Assembly (NCBI RefSeq): GCF_005796205.1
Contig: NZ_VAHN01000009.1
Location: forward strand, 1 to 64,000
Direction of reading: 5' to 3'
DNA length: 64,000 nucleotides
Source: Pseudarthrobacter sp. NamE2
GTDB lineage: Bacteria; Actinomycetota; Actinomycetes; Actinomycetales; Micrococcaceae
Positions 10,308-18,772 of the stretch are shown piece after piece. Within the stretch, counting starts at the first letter, position 1, and every line of letters starts with the position of its first letter. The notes under the pieces were generated by a model, which saw only the letters and a list, made by a program, of their open reading frames with translations, was not told the DNA's origin and ran no database searches. Both the position numbers and the translations under genes were made by a program.

Positions 10308-12290
10308 TTACTTGCGCTCTGTCTCCAGCGCGGCACCGGCTCCCGGGCAGGATTCCGGGTCCGGGCACTTCTCGGCGCAATCGTGCCGCGTGACAAGGTC
10401 GAACTGGACTCCGCGGTGCTGTTCCACGCCGGTCTTGATTGCCCGCTCCACCACGGAAGTGGCGAGGCGGCGGCGCAGGGACAGCGGATCGCGCCGCAGG
10501 TCCTTGGCCAGGGCGAAACAAAGCAGCAGCATAACCACCACGAAGGGTAGCGCCGCCACGATGGTGATCCGTTGCAGGCCCGACAACGCCTCGGAGGGCT
10601 CGTCACCGCCCGCCAGCAGCATCACAGCCGCCACGGCTCCGGTCAGGCTGCCCCAGAAGATGACCAGGCCGCGCTTCGGCTCGGCGGAACCGTTGGAGCT
10701 CAGCGAGGACATCACCAGGGAGGCCGAGTCGGCGCCGGTGATAAAGAAGATGGCCACCAGCACCATGGCCAGGACGATGACAGCCGCGGTGAGCCAGCCC
10801 GGCAGTGTCAGGTTCTTGACCAGGTTGAAGAGGGCTCCGTCAAAGTCGATGGAGGCCACGCCGTCGGTGACGGTCATCAGGCCCGGCTGGTTAGCCTTGT
10901 CGGCTTCCTGCTGGATGTTGAAGGCCGTGCCGCCGAAGATGCCGAACCAGATTACGCTGACGATGCTCGGCACCAGCAGGACGCCGGTAACGAACTGCCG
11001 GATGGTGCGGCCGCGGCTGATGCGGGCGATGAACATGCCCACGAAGGGCGTCCAGGAAATCCACCAGGCCCAGTAGAAGATGGTCCAGCCGGACATCCAT
11101 GCCCGGAGCGCCTCATCACCCACGGCCTCGGTCCGGGAGGACATTGTTGCCAGGTCCCGGGCGTAGTCTCCCACGGCGGCCGGGATGAGGTTGAGGATGA
11201 ACAGGGTGGGGCCTGCAACGAAGACGATCAGGGCCAGGATCACGGCCAGGACCATGTTGATGTTGGACAGCCACTGGATGCCGCGGCTGATGCCGGACAC
11301 CGCCGAGGCCACGAAGCAGGCTGTGAGGATGGCGACGATGGCAACCAGTACCGGGGTTCCGATTTCGCCCATCCAGCCGTTGGACGTCAGCCCGCTGCCA
11401 ATCTGCAGGGCACCCAGTCCAAGGGATGCGGCCGTGCCAAAGAGGGTGGCGAAGATGGCGAGGATGTTGATGAACTTGCCCACCGGCCCTTCCACGGTGC
11501 GGATGCCGAAGAGGGACGTGAAGGCGGCCGAGATCAGCTGTTTGCGGCCCAGCCGGTAGGTGCCGTAGGCCATGGCAATGCCCACCACCGCGTACATGGC
11601 CCAGGGGTGCAGCGTCCAGTGGAAGATGGACGTGGCCATGGCCGTCTGGATGGCAGCAGGCGTGCGGCCTTCAACGGTGCCGGGCGGGGGAGTGACGAAG
11701 TGGTACAACGGTTCGGCCACGCCGTAGAACATCAGGCCAATGCCCATGCCCGCCGCGAACATCATGGCAATCCAGGAAACGGTGCGGAACTCGGGCCTTT
11801 CCCCGTCCTTGCCGAGGGGAATATTTCCGAATTTGCCGAGGGCCAGCCACAGGACGAAGACAACGAAAAGGGAGGCAAGGACCATAAAGAGCCAGCCCGT
11901 GTACTCCATCACCCAGTCGAGGGCTTCGGCGGATGTTGTGGAGAGGCTGTCCTTGCCCAGGAATCCCCAGATCACAAAGGCGACGGCGATGGCGCCCGTG
12001 ATTCCGAAGATGGTCTTGTCGAGGGTGAGCTTCCGGTTGCGGCGTTCTGAGACTGCCTGTTCGGTTTTGGTTTGGCGCAGTTCCTCCAGGATCTGCTCGT
12101 ATTCTTCCGTTTCCGGCGGGACTGCTGTCCCGGCTTCTTCGGACGTTGTCGCTGCCGGGCTGGAAGGGTTGGCAGCGGAACGCTCTGTGTCGGTGCTTCC
12201 TGTTGCTGGTTTCCCGGGAGCTTCCCGCGGATCGTTCTCCGCGGGCGGCTCCGAGGATTTAGGGGATGTTATTTCACTGTTTAGAGCCAT
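10308..12290 (-). CDS. BCCT-family glycine betaine transporter
   Basis: A sodium-coupled carrier of the betaine/choline/carnitine family, 660 residues, with about twelve membrane segments between residues 105 and 620. Motifs seen: AAGMGIGLMFYGVAEPLYHF in TM3 and the tryptophan-rich signature FYWAWWISWTPFVGMFIARIS. GMGIG rather than GMDxG in TM3 is the pattern associated with betaine rather than choline or carnitine. The N-terminal 100 residues are long, acidic and Pro/Ser/Thr rich; the C-terminal tail is charged with a CPDPESCPGAG stretch, as in osmosensing members. ATG at 12290 follows AAAGGA. It could feed the dimethylglycine pathway, or serve osmoprotection. Confidence 0.92.
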   Translation of the reverse strand: MALNSEITSPKSSEPPAENDPREAPGKPATGSTDTERSAANPSSPAATTSEEAGTAVPPETEEYEQILEELRQTKTEQAVSERRNRKLTLDKTIFGITGAIAVAFVIWGFLGKDSLSTTSAEALDWVMEYTGWLFMVLASLFVVFVLWLALGKFGNIPLGKDGERPEFRTVSWIAMMFAAGMGIGLMFYGVAEPLYHFVTPPPGTVEGRTPAAIQTAMATSIFHWTLHPWAMYAVVGIAMAYGTYRLGRKQLISAAFTSLFGIRTVEGPVGKFINILAIFATLFGTAASLGLGALQIGSGLTSNGWMGEIGTPVLVAIVAILTACFVASAVSGISRGIQWLSNINMVLAVILALIVFVAGPTLFILNLIPAAVGDYARDLATMSSRTEAVGDEALRAWMSGWTIFYWAWWISWTPFVGMFIARISRGRTIRQFVTGVLLVPSIVSVIWFGIFGGTAFNIQQEADKANQPGLMTVTDGVASIDFDGALFNLVKNLTLPGWLTAAVIVLAMVLVAIFFITGADSASLVMSSLSSNGSAEPKRGLVIFWGSLTGAVAAVMLLAGGDEPSEALSGLQRITIVAALPFVVVMLLLCFALAKDLRRDPLSLRRRLATSVVERAIKTGVEQHRGVQFDLVTRHDCAEKCPDPESCPGAGAALETERK

Positions 12291-12777
12291 GAGCGGGTCC
12301 TTTGCTTGGCTTGTCATGGGCTTGGGGTTGTAAACGGCCGGTAGGCGTAAGTCCGGGCGGAAGGTTGGGGCTCCGTCCGGTGGGATGACCATGGTGGTGC
12401 CGGCGACGTCGTCGATAGCTGATATCCCGCCATCTTCGGCATGGGAAACGGCTATGGCGGAGTTGTATCCAGCCGTACTGCCTCCCCCGGGGCAAGTTCA
12501 CTGAGCAAGCAGGCTCTGTGCAAGGTGCACCTCTTTTATGTCAGGTCTTATTCGTTTATCCGGGCCGGAAAGCCCCAATGGGGAGGTGTTCCGCAAGAAT
12601 CAACAGATCTCGCACTAAGCAACAGAGTGGCCTACGCCACAATCAAAAGTCAAGGTTTTCGGGAGTTCCGCTGTAATGCTTGCGACATAGAGAGGGGTAG
12701 CCGGGCAACACAAACAGGGCACCCCGCCGGTATTACCAGGCGGAGTGCCCTTTCGTGTGCGCTGAATCAGTACCGGA
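12291..12777. other. 487-bp intergenic region upstream of the BCCT gene
   Basis: No convincing gene is seen. It holds the transporter promoter region on the minus strand, with one CTGATAT half-site (12419-12425) resembling the GntR arm, and the terminator of the IclR gene at its right end. Forward reading frames here have weak coding character and no ribosome site. Confidence 0.6.
12717..12750 (-). terminator. Terminator of the IclR-family gene
   Basis: GGGCACTCCGCC pairs with GGCGGGGTGCCC around a 10-base loop on the minus strand, followed by TGTTTGTGTT, starting 27 bases after the stop codon. The T content is moderate. Confidence 0.7.
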
Positions 12778-13587
12778 TCAGCGCCGCGTGTACCCCATGT
12801 TGGCGCTGACCTTGAGGCCCGCTTCCTTGAGTGTCTCCACCAGCCCGGGTATCTGCTCGGGGTCGAAACGGAACGCCGGGCCGGAGATGCTGAGTGCGCC
12901 GACCACCGTGCCCTGATGGTTGTAGACAGGCACGGCGACGGCGTTGAGGCCAATTTCAAACTCCTCCCGCACCACGGCGTAGCCCTTGCCGGCCGCCTCC
13001 AACAGGTCCTGATCGAGTTCCTTGCGGCTGGTGATGGTGCGGGAGGTGCGGGCCGGCAGCCCGGTCTCTTTCAGGATCCGGTCACGTTCGTCGGCACTGA
13101 GGGCGGCCAGCAGGATCTTGCCGCTCGAGGTGGCATGCAGGGGAGTGAGGCTCCCCACCCAGTCGTAGGTGGCAAGCGTGGAAGGTCCCATCGCCTGGTC
13201 CACATTCACGGCGAAGTTGGACCGCAGGACGGCAAGGTTGACGGTTTCCTTGAACTCCTCGGCAAGGCTCTCCAAAACGGGCCGCGCTTCGTGGACCAGG
13301 CTCAGCCGCCCCGGAATGGAGCTTGCCAGCCGCAGGATGCCGAAACCCAGCTGGTACTTTCCCCGCTCGCTGTTCTGGTGGACCATCTCCCGGCTCACCA
13401 GCGAGCCCATCAGGCGCGACACCGTGGATTTGTGGATGCCCATCTCCTCGGCAATTTCACTCACGCCGGCGTGGCCGTCCCGTGCCAGGATCTCCAGGAC
13501 CGTCAGCGCGCGTTCCACCGACTGCACGCCGCCGCTCTGGCCACCCTCGGCGTCGGTATCGGGTTCCGGGTCATGTTTAGGAGCCAT
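12778..13587 (-). CDS. IclR-family transcriptional regulator
   Basis: A 269-residue regulator with an N-terminal winged helix (SVERALTVLEILARDGHAGV, IHKSTVSRLMGSLV, about residues 22-75) and a C-terminal IclR effector domain (LHATSSGKILLAAL, IGLNAVAVPVYNHQG, VGALSISGPAFR). It lies directly downstream of uraD-uraH on the same strand and has its own terminator. Tandem TTCCGC-type palindromes upstream of uraD, hyi and dctA make it the leading candidate for a shared purine/glyoxylate regulator, comparable to AllR. That link is inferred. ATG at 13587 follows AGGATCAGGAAG. Confidence 0.93.
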   Translation of the reverse strand: MAPKHDPEPDTDAEGGQSGGVQSVERALTVLEILARDGHAGVSEIAEEMGIHKSTVSRLMGSLVSREMVHQNSERGKYQLGFGILRLASSIPGRLSLVHEARPVLESLAEEFKETVNLAVLRSNFAVNVDQAMGPSTLATYDWVGSLTPLHATSSGKILLAALSADERDRILKETGLPARTSRTITSRKELDQDLLEAAGKGYAVVREEFEIGLNAVAVPVYNHQGTVVGALSISGPAFRFDPEQIPGLVETLKEAGLKVSANMGYTRR

Positions 13588-13665
13588 ACTTCCTGATCCT
13601 ATGCCGGGAAACGCGACCGTCGTGACATTGCGTTAACGTGATTGACCCTTAATTGACCTGTGGGG

Positions 13666-14004
13666 TCAGCTGCCGCGGTAGGTGGAGTAGGCGAAGGGAC
13701 TCAGGAGGAGCGGAACGTGGTAGTGCTCGTCGCCGGTCACCTCGAATACCAGGTCCACTTCAGGAAAGAAGGTGGCTGTCTGCAGGTTTGCGTAGTACTT
13801 TCCCGTGGCGAAGTTGAGCTTGTAGTGGCCGGGATCCAGCTGTTCCGGACCCAGGTCTTTTGCCCTGCCGTCCGCGTCGGTGGTGGAAGCTGCCAGCTCC
13901 CGCCAGGTGCCGCCGTCGTTCTTGAAAAGCACGACGGCGACCCCCGCCGCCGGGCGTCCGGCACCGGTGTCGAGGATATGGGTGGTGACGTGGGAGATGC
14001 TCAT
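13666..14004 (-). CDS. uraH: 5-hydroxyisourate hydrolase (transthyretin-like)
   Basis: Hydrolyses 5-hydroxyisourate to OHCU, the second step of urate degradation. At 112 residues it has the family length, begins SHVTTHILDT with the catalytic His, includes YKLNFATGKYY and HYHVPLLLSP, and ends in the diagnostic YRGS tetrapeptide. Its start overlaps the uraD stop as ATGA. No urate oxidase is in the window, so the first step must be encoded elsewhere. Confidence 0.97.
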   Translation of the reverse strand: MSISHVTTHILDTGAGRPAAGVAVVLFKNDGGTWRELAASTTDADGRAKDLGPEQLDPGHYKLNFATGKYYANLQTATFFPEVDLVFEVTGDEHYHVPLLLSPFAYSTYRGS

Positions 14005-14498
14005 TCGGTGATCAGTCCTTCCAGCCGCAGTACGGCAATTTCACGCAGCTGCCGGGCCACGATGGCGTCTTCCTGCGCAGGGGAGTTGGTGAGCCGCTCA
14101 TTGAGGGACTGCAGGATTTCCGGGGCGGTGCGTCCGGCGGCGCGGATCAGGAATACGCGGCCGAACTTTTCCTCGTATTCGCGGTTTCCTTTGGCGAGTG
14201 CTTCCGCGGCGGCAGCATCCGCAGGGTCAACCCCGGCCTGCTCGGAGCGGGACATGGACGCCTCGGCGGTGGCCGCCGTCGGGCGTTCTCCGATCCTCGG
14301 GTGGTGGGCCATGGCAGCCTCAACCTCGTCCGGGGTGAAGGGCTCGGCGGCGCCGGACGCGAACGCGAGGAGGTCCTCCTTGCTCGCGAACGGACGGGCC
14401 GCCGCAACTGTATCCACCCACCGGGTGACGTCGATGCAGGGCCGGAGGGCGTCCGCGGCCTCAGCGTGGTCCGCGGCGTTAAATTCGGCAAGCTTCAT
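14001..14498 (-). CDS. uraD: OHCU decarboxylase
   Basis: Converts 2-oxo-4-hydroxy-4-carboxy-5-ureidoimidazoline to S-allantoin. The 165-residue protein carries the catalytic HPRIGE motif (AHHPRIGERPTA), preceded by FTPDEVEAAM and followed by KFGRVFLIRAAG. ATG at 14498 follows AAGGAAC; an ATG 30 bases upstream lacks a ribosome site. It is the first gene of a uraD-uraH pair, with a tandem IclR-like operator about 100 bases upstream. Confidence 0.96.
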   Translation of the reverse strand: MKLAEFNAADHAEAADALRPCIDVTRWVDTVAAARPFASKEDLLAFASGAAEPFTPDEVEAAMAHHPRIGERPTAATAEASMSRSEQAGVDPADAAAAEALAKGNREYEEKFGRVFLIRAAGRTAPEILQSLNERLTNSPAQEDAIVARQLREIAVLRLEGLITE

Positions 14499-14596
14499 GC
14501 GCTTGTTCCTTGTGGCAAATGCTGGCATCCATGGTGACGGCTATGCGGACGCCGGACAGCCCGGCACTCTCCATTGGGCAACCCCAACCAGAAAGC

Positions 14597-14632
14597 TTCC
14601 GCATCATGGAACTGTTATTTCAGCATACGTAA
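14597..14632. promoter_or_regulatory. Tandem IclR-like operator upstream of uraD
   Basis: TTCCGCATCATGGAA (14597-14611) is a near-perfect palindrome. It is followed after 6 bases by TTTCAGCATACGTAA (14618-14632), giving a 21-bp period, two helical turns. The arrangement matches that upstream of hyi, and the second site sits 120-134 bases before uraD. Confidence 0.6.
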
Positions 14633-14708
14633 TATCTAAGGCGAGACGCCGGATGGTGTCAAGAGAATACAGCACACCCGATATCATCACGGAAAGGGCC
14701 GCTGGCCC

Positions 14709-15980
14709 ATGGCGAAGATACTGGGGGAAGTGCAGAGTATGGACGGTGCGGCTATGCAAATGCTGACCGATCAGGACACCGGGCGTGACCTTGGCCTGCG
14801 GGAATACGGGTTGCTGCCCGCTGAACCAGGGATTCTGCCGGTCCTCGCCGACGAACAGGCGCAAAACACCTTGAACAATGTGGTCCGCTGTGCCGCCTCC
14901 CTTTGCGGGGTGCCCTACAGCGTGGTCAACATCATCAGCTCGGACCAGCAGTTGCAGATTGCCGCGTCCGGCATCGACGCAGGCATCTGTTCCCGTGACG
15001 ACTCAATGTGCGCCACCGTGTTCCTGAGCGGCGGAACCACCGTGGTGCGGGACGCGTCGCGTGATCCGCGGTTCTCGGCCAACCCTTTCGTTACCGGTGA
15101 AATCGCCGACGTCCGGTTCTATGCATCCGTGCCGCTGAAGACATCTGGCGGGTGGGTGCTCGGTTCGCTGTGCGTCTTCTCGGACCAGGCGGAACTCCCA
15201 ACACCCGATCAGATCGGGCTGCTTGAGGTCCTGGCCCAGCAGGTGGTGGAGCTCCTCGAACTGCAGCACCGCACCCTGGAGCTCAATGCAGCCCTGGAGA
15301 AGCTGGAACGCAGCAACGCGATGCTGGCGGAGTTCGCCGGCCGCGTCAGCCACGACCTGAGGGCGCCCCTCACCACCATCCTGGGTTACGTGGAGCTTGC
15401 GGAGGATGATCCGGAGATCCCGCCGGGACACCCGTCACTGGAATACTTGGGGCTCATCGAAAGCGGCGGCCTGCGCATGCTGGCGACGCTCGAAGACGTG
15501 CTGGACTACTCCCGGGCGGACGGAGTTCTGAAACGGGAGCGCGTGTCCCTCCTGGCGGTTACTGCCGAGGCGGCCCAGGACCTGGGCGTGGACCTGGGGC
15601 TGGGCAGCGGCATCCTGTGCGAGGACGCCGGGCTTTACGCGGACCGGGCACAGCTGCGCACCCTGGTGCAGAACCTGCTGGCCAATTCGCTCAACTACCG
15701 GGACCCCGGGCGGCAGCTCGAAGTTACCGTGACCGCCGAAACCTGCCCCCGCGGCGTCACTGTCCGCGTGGCAGACAACGGGAAAGGCATCCTTCCGGCG
15801 GACCGGAAACGCGCCGTGGAACCGCTGGTCCGGCTCAACCGTCCCGGCGACGGCCCCGGCACGGGACTTGGCCTGGCAACCTGCTGCCGGATCGCGCAGG
15901 CACATGGCGGTGAGCTGTCCATCAGTGACACCCCCGGCGGCGGGACCACGGTGTCAGTGCTCTTTCCGGCGGAGCCCTAA
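14709..15980 (+). CDS. GAF-domain sensor histidine kinase
   Basis: A 423-residue soluble kinase. A GAF domain (about 50-190, with SICSRDDSMCATV-like and LGSLCVFSD signatures) is followed by a helix, the HisKA H-box VSHDLRAPLTT (about 215-225), and an HATPase with N-box LLANSLNY, G1 VADNGKGI and G2 GTGLGLATC. There is no membrane segment, so it senses a cytoplasmic signal, as in phytochrome-like or redox/ligand GAF kinases. No classic response regulator is adjacent; the nearest receiver domain is fused to the PP2C phosphatase at 18769-19881, a plausible partner. ATG 14709 is used; ATG 14739 behind GGGGGAAG is a good alternative. Confidence 0.88.
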   Translation: MAKILGEVQSMDGAAMQMLTDQDTGRDLGLREYGLLPAEPGILPVLADEQAQNTLNNVVRCAASLCGVPYSVVNIISSDQQLQIAASGIDAGICSRDDSMCATVFLSGGTTVVRDASRDPRFSANPFVTGEIADVRFYASVPLKTSGGWVLGSLCVFSDQAELPTPDQIGLLEVLAQQVVELLELQHRTLELNAALEKLERSNAMLAEFAGRVSHDLRAPLTTILGYVELAEDDPEIPPGHPSLEYLGLIESGGLRMLATLEDVLDYSRADGVLKRERVSLLAVTAEAAQDLGVDLGLGSGILCEDAGLYADRAQLRTLVQNLLANSLNYRDPGRQLEVTVTAETCPRGVTVRVADNGKGILPADRKRAVEPLVRLNRPGDGPGTGLGLATCCRIAQAHGGELSISDTPGGGTTVSVLFPAEP

Positions 15981-15993
15981 GCGCCTGACACGG

Positions 15994-16052
15994 GTTTTTG
16001 TCCAGATATGCGGACTTCAGCGGCCCGGAAGCCTGCATATCTGGACAAAAAC
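15994..16052. repeat. 59-bp interspersed palindrome, copy 1
   Basis: GTTTTTGTCCAGATATGC (15994-16011) and its exact reverse complement (16035-16052) flank 23 bases that partly pair. A second copy is at 28783-28841 in the opposite orientation. T runs precede rather than follow the stem on both strands, so it is not a standard intrinsic terminator. It lies between two converging genes. Confidence 0.8.
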
Positions 16053-16060
16053 TCCAGGGG

Positions 16061-16486
16061 CTAGCCTTGGGACGAGGTCCGGGACAGGACCCAGGTGTTG
16101 GTTCCGTCCTGCCGTTCGAACGTGACGGTGGTGACCAGCGCTTCGATCAGTGCCAGGCCGCGTCCGGATTCGGCTTCCTCGCCGGGGGTCATCGGCTCCA
16201 TGGGACCGAATGGCGGTTTGGCGTTGTACGCGCTGACGCGGGCCTGGAGCAGTGTGGGCTGGACCGTGATGTCCACTCCCAGCTCCACCGGCTCCCCGCC
16301 GGCTGGCTCCGCGTGCTGGACGATGTTGGACGCTGACTCGATGACCGCCGTCGTGAAGGTCATCTGGTCCAGGTCCTGCACGAACGGGACGTCCAGCCAC
16401 AAGCTGTCCAGATCGTTGTGGATGGCTTCGACGGCGTCCTCGGCTGCCGGTCCCCGGAAGCTGCGCGAGGCCAGGACGTCAGTCAT
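16061..16486 (-). CDS. RsbW-like serine kinase / anti-sigma factor
   Basis: A 141-residue single-domain GHKL ATPase of the RsbW/SpoIIAB class. The N-box reads AVIESASNIVQHA (about 46-58), and the glycine-rich lid GRGLALIEAL is near 108-117. Such proteins phosphorylate a STAS partner and bind a sigma factor or other target. It overlaps the STAS gene by 8 bases and ends the four-gene operon. No sigma factor is encoded nearby, so the sequestered target is open: a distant sigma factor, or an operon product such as the glycosyltransferase. Confidence 0.88.
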   Translation of the reverse strand: MTDVLASRSFRGPAAEDAVEAIHNDLDSLWLDVPFVQDLDQMTFTTAVIESASNIVQHAEPAGGEPVELGVDITVQPTLLQARVSAYNAKPPFGPMEPMTPGEEAESGRGLALIEALVTTVTFERQDGTNTWVLSRTSSQG

Positions 16487-16811
16487 TGCTGAACGCCTCT
16501 TCCGCCGAATCGTAGGCCGTGAGGACCTTGTCCATGCTGGTCAGCTGCAACACCATCTTTACCTGCGGCTGGACGGCGGCGATGCGGAGGTCGCCGCCGG
16601 ACTGCCGGGCCGCCTTGAGGCATCCGATCAGCGCACCGAGTCCTGACGAATCCATGAATGCGGTCTTCTCCAGGTTGACCACGATCCGGTTGGAACCGCC
16701 GGCGATAACATCGGTAACGAACTCGCGGAGCTTGGGCGCGGAGACCATGTTGAGCCGCCCTTCCGCCCTGACCTCTGCAAATGAATCTCGCACTTCGTAA
16801 CTGAATTCCAT
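16479..16811 (-). CDS. STAS-domain anti-anti-sigma factor
   Basis: A 110-residue RsbV/SpoIIAA-type STAS protein. The phosphorylation loop FMDSSGLGALIG places the predicted phosphoserine at residue 56, matching Ser58 of SpoIIAA. Its phosphorylation by the following RsbW-like kinase and dephosphorylation by the upstream PP2C would form a partner switch. The start overlaps the glycosyltransferase stop by one base (TGATG). Confidence 0.92.
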   Translation of the reverse strand: MEFSYEVRDSFAEVRAEGRLNMVSAPKLREFVTDVIAGGSNRIVVNLEKTAFMDSSGLGALIGCLKAARQSGGDLRIAAVQPQVKMVLQLTSMDKVLTAYDSAEEAFSND

Positions 16812-18772
16812 CAGGACTCCTTTTCTGCAACTGCGGTTTCTGCGGCCGCGTCGTAGCCCTTGTAGAGCACGGCGCGGACCAGGACGCTCATGACCACCAG
16901 GTCAAAGATGACCCAGGCGACGTTCACCAGGGTGCCGAGGGGCTCTGCCAGGCCGGTGGCCAGGCGGATGATTCCGACGACGGCGGCCACGGCCAGCAGC
17001 ACGGACACCACGATCTGGGGCCGGATCAGGCTCCAGCTGGGTCCGCCGCTTTGGCGGGCTTTGGGGGTGACGGCGAACCCGAGGGGGCGGCCGAACCAAA
17101 CGTTCTTGGCCGCCGTTGAACACGCCTTGATCCAGGTGGGGAACAGCGCCAGGCTGTACTGCTGCCCGCGCCACGTGGGGATGCCCCGGCCGGCGACGGC
17201 GAACAGGATCTGGTTTACCACCATGAACGGGATGAACCGGACAAAGAAGTCCCAGCTCAGGCTGGTGACCGGCAGGATGCCCAGCAGCAGGTAGATGATG
17301 GGGGCAGCGAAGTAGACCACGGCCGCGTATCCGCTGAGGTACGTCCACATGGTGGCGAAGTACATCAGCCGCTGGCCGATCTTGAGGCCCTTTTGCACCA
17401 GGGGGTTTTCGCGGAGCAGCACCTGGATGGTTCCCTGCGCCCAGCGGAGGCGCTGGGTGAGCATGGTCTTGAGGTCCTCCGGCGCCAGTCCGTAGGCCAG
17501 GATCTCGTGATGGTAGACGCTCTGCCAGCCCATGGCGTGCATCCGCATGGCGGTGGCCATGTCCTCGGTGACGGAAATGGTGGCCAGCGGCATCACCGGC
17601 TGGGCTTCGTCGTTGCGCTCGACGGAGAGCGCGTCCAGGACGGCCTGCACGGATTCAAGGGCGCCCAGGGGTGACCAGTCGCGGCGGGACATGCGCTGCA
17701 CGGCGTCATCGGCAACCACGGGCACGCCGGCCTCGCCCACGTAGGCGAGTTCCATGGCGGCGATCTCCTCCAGGTCGGCCTGCAGGGCCTCGACGTCGGC
17801 CTGCACAAGGGTCTGCACGGCGGCGTCGACGCGGCGGCGGACACGGTACGTGATCTCGCTGAGCGGCTGGCCGGCCTCGAGTTCGTCCTGGGCATGGCGG
17901 GTGGCTGCTTCCACCTCGTCCAGCACTTCCGCTACCAGCGGGGTGTCCATGTCCGCGGACTTCCGCGCCTTCCTGATGGCCGCCTGCGAGGCGGCCAGGG
18001 CACGGCGGATGCTCTTTTCGGTTTCCTTGACGTAGCCCGCCAGGCCCAGCTGCATCAGGGCCTCGCGGCGCAGGATGGCGTTGGAGCCGCAGAAGAATGC
18101 GGCGTTCCAGCCGTCCTTGCCCTGCTGGATGGGGCCGTAGAAGAGCGGTGCCTGGCTGCCGAGCGGATCGTCGGCAGGGACGTTGCTGAAGTACTGGGGT
18201 GTCTGGACCAGGGCAACCCGGCGGTTGTTGAAGTAGCCAAGCGTCTTTTCGAGGATGTCCGGCTCCGGGATCTGGTCCGCGTCCAAAATCAGGAGGAACT
18301 CGCCGTGCGTCTGCATCAGCGCGTTGTTGAGGTTGCCCGCCTTGGCGTGCCGGGGAAGGTCCGGAGTCCAGTCGTCGCTGCGGGTGACGTAGCCCAGCCT
18401 GTGTTCTTCCGCCAGTGCCTTCAGCTCCGGCCGGTTGCCGTCGTCCAGGATCCAGGTGCTGTGCGGATGCCGGATCTTCTGCGCCGCCAGCGCGGTGGTC
18501 ATCACCATGTCAATGTCTTCGTTGTACGTGGTGATGAAGACGTCCACGGTGGCGTCCGGCGGTGGCGGCGGGGCGCCCTTGCGGACCTTGAGCCGCCAGA
18601 CGGTCATGCCGAAGAGCATGACGTCGATGAGGCTGTAGGTTTCGGCGATCACCAGTGGCAGGGCGATCCACCAGGCTTCCCAGTTGAGGGATGCCAGCCA
18701 GCGCCACGTGATGTAGTTGACGCCGGTGATGATGGTCAGCACCACCACCAGGCGGGTCCAAAAACGGGTCAC
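16811..18772 (-). CDS. Cellulose-synthase-like family 2 glycosyltransferase
   Basis: A 653-residue processive GT2 enzyme. Two N-terminal membrane helices (about 8-57) precede a cytoplasmic catalytic domain with DDG (110-112), the DAD metal motif (164-166), TED (402-404) and QRLRW (440-444). These are the BcsA/hyaluronan-synthase signatures for polymer synthesis coupled to export. Four to six C-terminal membrane helices follow. There is no PilZ domain, so no obvious cyclic-di-GMP control. A 150-residue helical, Glu/Ala/Arg-rich insertion (about 241-395) separates FCGSNA from the TED motif, much longer than in BcsA. It lies within a partner-switch operon, overlapping its neighbours by 4 and 1 bases. 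Substrate and polymer are unknown. Confidence 0.88.
   Translation of the reverse strand: MTRFWTRLVVVLTIITGVNYITWRWLASLNWEAWWIALPLVIAETYSLIDVMLFGMTVWRLKVRKGAPPPPPDATVDVFITTYNEDIDMVMTTALAAQKIRHPHSTWILDDGNRPELKALAEEHRLGYVTRSDDWTPDLPRHAKAGNLNNALMQTHGEFLLILDADQIPEPDILEKTLGYFNNRRVALVQTPQYFSNVPADDPLGSQAPLFYGPIQQGKDGWNAAFFCGSNAILRREALMQLGLAGYVKETEKSIRRALAASQAAIRKARKSADMDTPLVAEVLDEVEAATRHAQDELEAGQPLSEITYRVRRRVDAAVQTLVQADVEALQADLEEIAAMELAYVGEAGVPVVADDAVQRMSRRDWSPLGALESVQAVLDALSVERNDEAQPVMPLATISVTEDMATAMRMHAMGWQSVYHHEILAYGLAPEDLKTMLTQRLRWAQGTIQVLLRENPLVQKGLKIGQRLMYFATMWTYLSGYAAVVYFAAPIIYLLLGILPVTSLSWDFFVRFIPFMVVNQILFAVAGRGIPTWRGQQYSLALFPTWIKACSTAAKNVWFGRPLGFAVTPKARQSGGPSWSLIRPQIVVSVLLAVAAVVGIIRLATGLAEPLGTLVNVAWVIFDLVVMSVLVRAVLYKGYDAAAETAVAEKES

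Noticed and set aside
15994..16052. The 59-bp palindrome as an intrinsic terminator
   Set aside because: On both strands the stem is preceded by T and followed by A runs, the reverse of what termination needs.
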